Shown in pieces: positions 61,705 through 64,000 of a stretch of DNA of 64,000 nt. The DNA comes from Dryococelus australis (taxonomy: Eukaryota > Arthropoda > Insecta > Phasmatodea > Phasmatidae), in NCBI GenBank assembly GCA_029891345.1, contig CM057009.1, positions 312,654,184 to 312,718,183 on the forward strand, written 5' to 3'. The notes under the pieces are model-generated. The model was not told the origin of the DNA, ran no database searches, and saw only the letters and a program-made list of their open reading frames with translations. Numbering within the stretch: the first letter of the stretch is position 1; each line of letters opens with the position of its first letter. Position numbers and translations under genes: made by a program.

Positions 61705-61935
61705 GGGTTACTGCTACAAGGAGAAAGGAGAAAAATGAAGCTGGAAATGTTGAGCAGTAGGAGCTGGAGGTTTCTGTAATTTTTTTATTTTTTTTTGAAC
61801 CCAAGTTATTTAATTAAAGTATTTTCAAAACATATCACAATCACCACACATTAATGTAAAAGAGAATAATTTGTTCCATGCTTACTAACAGGGTGCCACA
61901 AATTTTTGGTGCGCACTATATACGAGTAAATACAG
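61211..61935. mobile_element. MITE with GTATTTACTCG termini, nested in the hAT-like element
   Basis: Left GTGTATTTACTCGTGTATAA and reversed right CTGTATTTACTCGTATATAG, with TA at 61936-61937 on the right; the left target base pair is unclear (TC in place of TA). The left part shares CCAAAATAAAGGAAAAAATTT with the MITE at 41975-42617. Confidence 0.6.
61631..61700. repeat. Run of 70 A
   Basis: An uninterrupted homopolymer inside the nested MITE. It could be a slippage expansion or the tail of a retrotransposed fragment; no polyadenylation signal or target duplication was seen next to it. Assembly length may be unreliable. Confidence 0.9.
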
Positions 61936-61951
61936 TATGTGTTACTCAAAA

Positions 61952-62790
61952 TAGTTGCACCTGACATCACTTGTATTTCAAAGCAAATGATTTCACCTGA
62001 AAATGTTATGCAAAACATTTTAACGAGGAATTATTATTTGTAAAGATGTTTTCTTTTGTGTTTAAAGGTTGTTTTATCCAGTAAGGTTGGTGGTGTTTCA
62101 TTGTATCTGGCGTAATATCAAAATTACTTTAAAATTTAATATTTATTGAACTCTACAACTTGTCAGCAAAAAATTGTTTGAACGTCGAGTGACTAGTATT
62201 ATAAGTATTCATTTTCAGTAACTTCTTGAGGGGAAATTGGAGGATTTATACTAATTTATTTTAATAGACATGCATCTTTGAATAAACTGATAATATGAAA
62301 GTGCCTATTCGACACATTTTGCCGTCTAATAATGGTTAGGTAAGCACCGAGCTGAGTGCAGTGTAACTCATGACGGAAAATCAGAGGACGTGGTTTTGAA
62401 TGATTAATTATTAAACACAGTGAAGAAATCAATGATAATCGCCTCATTTGTGTCTCAAAATTACAAGTTTTCTTTGCAGTAAAATATGATCAATTACTTT
62501 AAAAGATGAGACATTTGCCACGCGTGCAAGGTGTCGCCAACAGGTGGAGGTGTTGAGGTCACCCCCCCCCCCCAATAAACCAAAAGACATGACACTGCCT
62601 GATCGATAACTTCTCTGTGCGCTCTTAACTGATGGTGCGCACGGGACATTTAAATTTTGACTTGCATTTGGTGTCATATTATTTGCATTTTCAGAGCGTT
62701 TGAAAGTTTTAGGTCAGTCTATATTTTGAGTCTAGGAGAAAAGTTTTTAATATATATTAGCAGTAATACTTTTTCTAAAATTCAGTGCGA
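61952..62790 (-). repeat. Shared ~0.9 kb repeat, copy 2 (inverted)
   Basis: Reverse complement of 57915-58912, here inside the hAT-like element. A run of 10 C (62563-62572) differs from the other copy, which has GGAGGAGGAAT-like sequence at the equivalent place. Confidence 0.85.
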
Positions 62791-63040
62791 AGAGCAATGG
62801 TATAGGTTTTTGGTATCGGCACCAGAAAACATGGTATCGGAACAACTCTAATATTAATTTCACTTCTCTGTATTGTTTTATGTACAAATTATTTGAATGT
62901 AACAAACACCATATTGAACCAAGGGAATTCTAGAATCTTTTCATTTCTCATTATTAGTAACCTCTTTGTAACCAAGTGTTCTGAGAAGTCACTAAATTTA
63001 ATTCATTCTCTTATTTGGAGTATGCGAGGCAACGCCGGCT

Positions 63041-63808
63041 TTGCGAACCAGCCATATGGGAAATACAAGTAACACTAAGCGGTATTCAGAGTTTGGCCAC
63101 GGTAATACTCAGTATATTGCACTGGCTAATCTTTGGGGGAGCCCTTCACTAAGAACTCACTACACCCAGATATTACGACTGCCTACGGATCCCCACTGCA
63201 TAAACCTTCGGGCTAGTGAATGGCTAGGAGTTATGCCACGAGACAAGTTGGGTATAGCCTTGTATCTGGACGAACACTGTAGGACCGCTATAATACCTGG
63301 CTTCACCTTACCTATATTTTTACTTGCATTAATTGATTCTGTTAACGACCTCATGCTGCGAGCTCATAAGAGTGGGGTTGAAAACAAGTTGAAAAGAGCT
63401 CTCCAGTTACTGGAGGAAATCAACAATAACATCACTCCTAAAACATCCGAAAGTGAATCCCTTTTTGCATTACCCTCCAGAGTCAAAGGCAGACTGCCAT
63501 ACGAATAATTAGTGTTTTTACATTGTGGAAATTCAGTAGTTGGAATAGAACCTGCTGATCTTGTGGAGAAATAAACTGCCATACACCCCATCCTTCCCCT
63601 CAATCATCAACCGCCGCAACCCGAATTGGTAGCTGTTTCTGAGCCAGCTGCCCTAGCGCAGACAATGGAGCAGAGGAGAGTTCCGTTACCGCTGACATCA
63701 CACGTAACCCTTCGAAGAAGCATACCATCTGTTGTGTTCGACTTTGTCCCCTCCTGTAAACCAACATATCCTACACTTTACACTGGCTTTCTGCCCAAGA
63801 GGGATTAG
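63041..63808 (+). pseudogene. Unknown gag-like protein after LTR-like sequence B
   Basis: Reading from the in-frame ATG before GNTSNTKRY (63056), the first 150 codons are open, then two stops (63506-63508 and near 63570) interrupt a frame that otherwise continues to 63808. The product starts Met-Gly-Asn, the kind of N-terminus that can be myristoylated, as in many retroviral matrix proteins. It has a compact middle (RLPTDPHCINLRASEWLGVMP, PRDKLGIALYLDEHC), a hydrophobic stretch (FTLPIFLLALIDSV), a helical Lys/Leu/Glu segment and a Pro-rich end with DFVPSCKPT. I recognise no family. Position after an LTR-like leader suggests gag; the DFVPS string is shared with the frame at 44.3-44.6 kb. Confidence 0.4.
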
Positions 63809-64000
63809 CTCCCCAGGGCATGATCACCGCGGCGTTAACGTTGAAATATTTGAAGGCCACTGTAACCTCTCATACCAGCACAGTGCACAATAAAATACTC
63901 AAATTCAGGTTACTCATTGGGGTTTCAATCCCTAAGTCACCTCCAATAAATTCACCACAAAAACACCCAACTCATAATCTCACCTAAGAGCATGGGAAGC
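63809..64000. other. No gene recognised
   Basis: Short terminal stretch, probably further into the element that begins with LTR-like sequence B. No frame can be supported. Confidence 0.4.

Larger units (their letters stand above)
61017..62850. mobile_element. Non-autonomous hAT-like element
   Basis: Termini TAGAGTTGTTCCCGATACC (left) and TAGAGTTGTTCCGATACC (right, reversed) are flanked by an exact 8-bp duplication ATATTAAT at 61009-61016 and 62851-62858. The 8-bp duplication and TAGAG-type end fit hAT. Interior content is composite: a MITE (61211-61935), a 70-base A run, and the second copy of the shared repeat (61952-62790). No transposase is present. Confidence 0.85.
60180..63020 (+). other. 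LTR-like sequence B, interrupted by an hAT-like element
   Basis: A TATA box (GTATAAAAAC, 60369-60378) lies ahead of a leader with a 74-bp imperfect tandem duplication starting GCTGTGAAGGCCGGGG at 60419 and 60493; each unit can form a short AAGGG..CCCT stem. Polyadenylation-like AATAAA occurs at 60826. Outside the hAT-like insertion (61017-62850) the sequence runs to about 63020, just before an open gag-like frame, which is the layout expected of a 5' LTR plus leader. Left end and target duplication undefined. Confidence 0.4.

Noticed and set aside
61622-61804. Open frame with a long poly-Phe stretch
   Set aside because: Translation of the 70-base A run on the opposite strand.

Overview
The window is eukaryotic, almost certainly animal, intergenic or intronic DNA built largely from decayed and nested transposable elements. 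It is AT-rich, has no convincing intact host gene, and carries families typical of invertebrate genomes: Merlin, DD82E and Tc1/mariner, pogo/Tigger, hAT, BEL/Pao, Gypsy, an R1-like non-LTR element, a tRNA-derived SINE, and a trace of a protein-primed DNA polymerase B of the Polinton/adintovirus kind. The Tc1 terminus at 25.3 kb is one I associate with insects, so an insect with a large genome is my best guess. This is from memory, not a search.

Layout. 1-861: protein-primed PolB remnant on the minus strand. 4.94-7.74 kb: Merlin-type transposon with an 8-bp target duplication, a broken transposase, internal tandem repeats, two Cys-rich mini-exon-like units and a terminal array of TIR-like motifs. 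8.1-9.1 kb: LTR-like sequence A. 9.66-10.82 and 12.27-13.47 kb: short non-autonomous TIR elements. 13.9-25.3 kb: a long AT-rich tract without recognisable genes, possibly intron or 3' UTR. 25.29-25.81 kb: internally deleted Tc1. 29.5-32.9 kb: degraded BEL/Pao element. 33.8-37.0 kb: LTR-like sequence D split by an R1-like element. 37.2-40.4 kb: a Tigger transposase fragment, then a second BEL/Pao integrase cleanly split by a DD82E transposon. 41.98-42.62 kb: MITE. 43.96-44.20 kb: SINE. 44.3-46.1 kb: LTR-like sequence C, reversed. 47.97-55.25 kb: Gypsy element with two LTRs. 57.7-59.4 kb: Tigger-like element. 60.2-63.8 kb: LTR-like sequence B plus an unknown gag-like gene, interrupted by an hAT-like element.

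The genes do not form a host pathway; the order in the window is an insertion history. The best supported insertions have both termini and target duplications readable: Merlin (ACTTATAG), DD82E (TA), hAT-like (ATATTAAT), R1-like (11 bp) and SINE (14 bp). Every transposase or polymerase seen is interrupted by stops, frameshifts or catalytic substitutions, so nothing here looks autonomous. The observations most worth following are the accessory content of the Merlin element, a PHD-type zinc finger found both in the Gypsy gag region and in front of the PolB remnant, and a ~0.9 kb sequence carried inside two unrelated transposon types.
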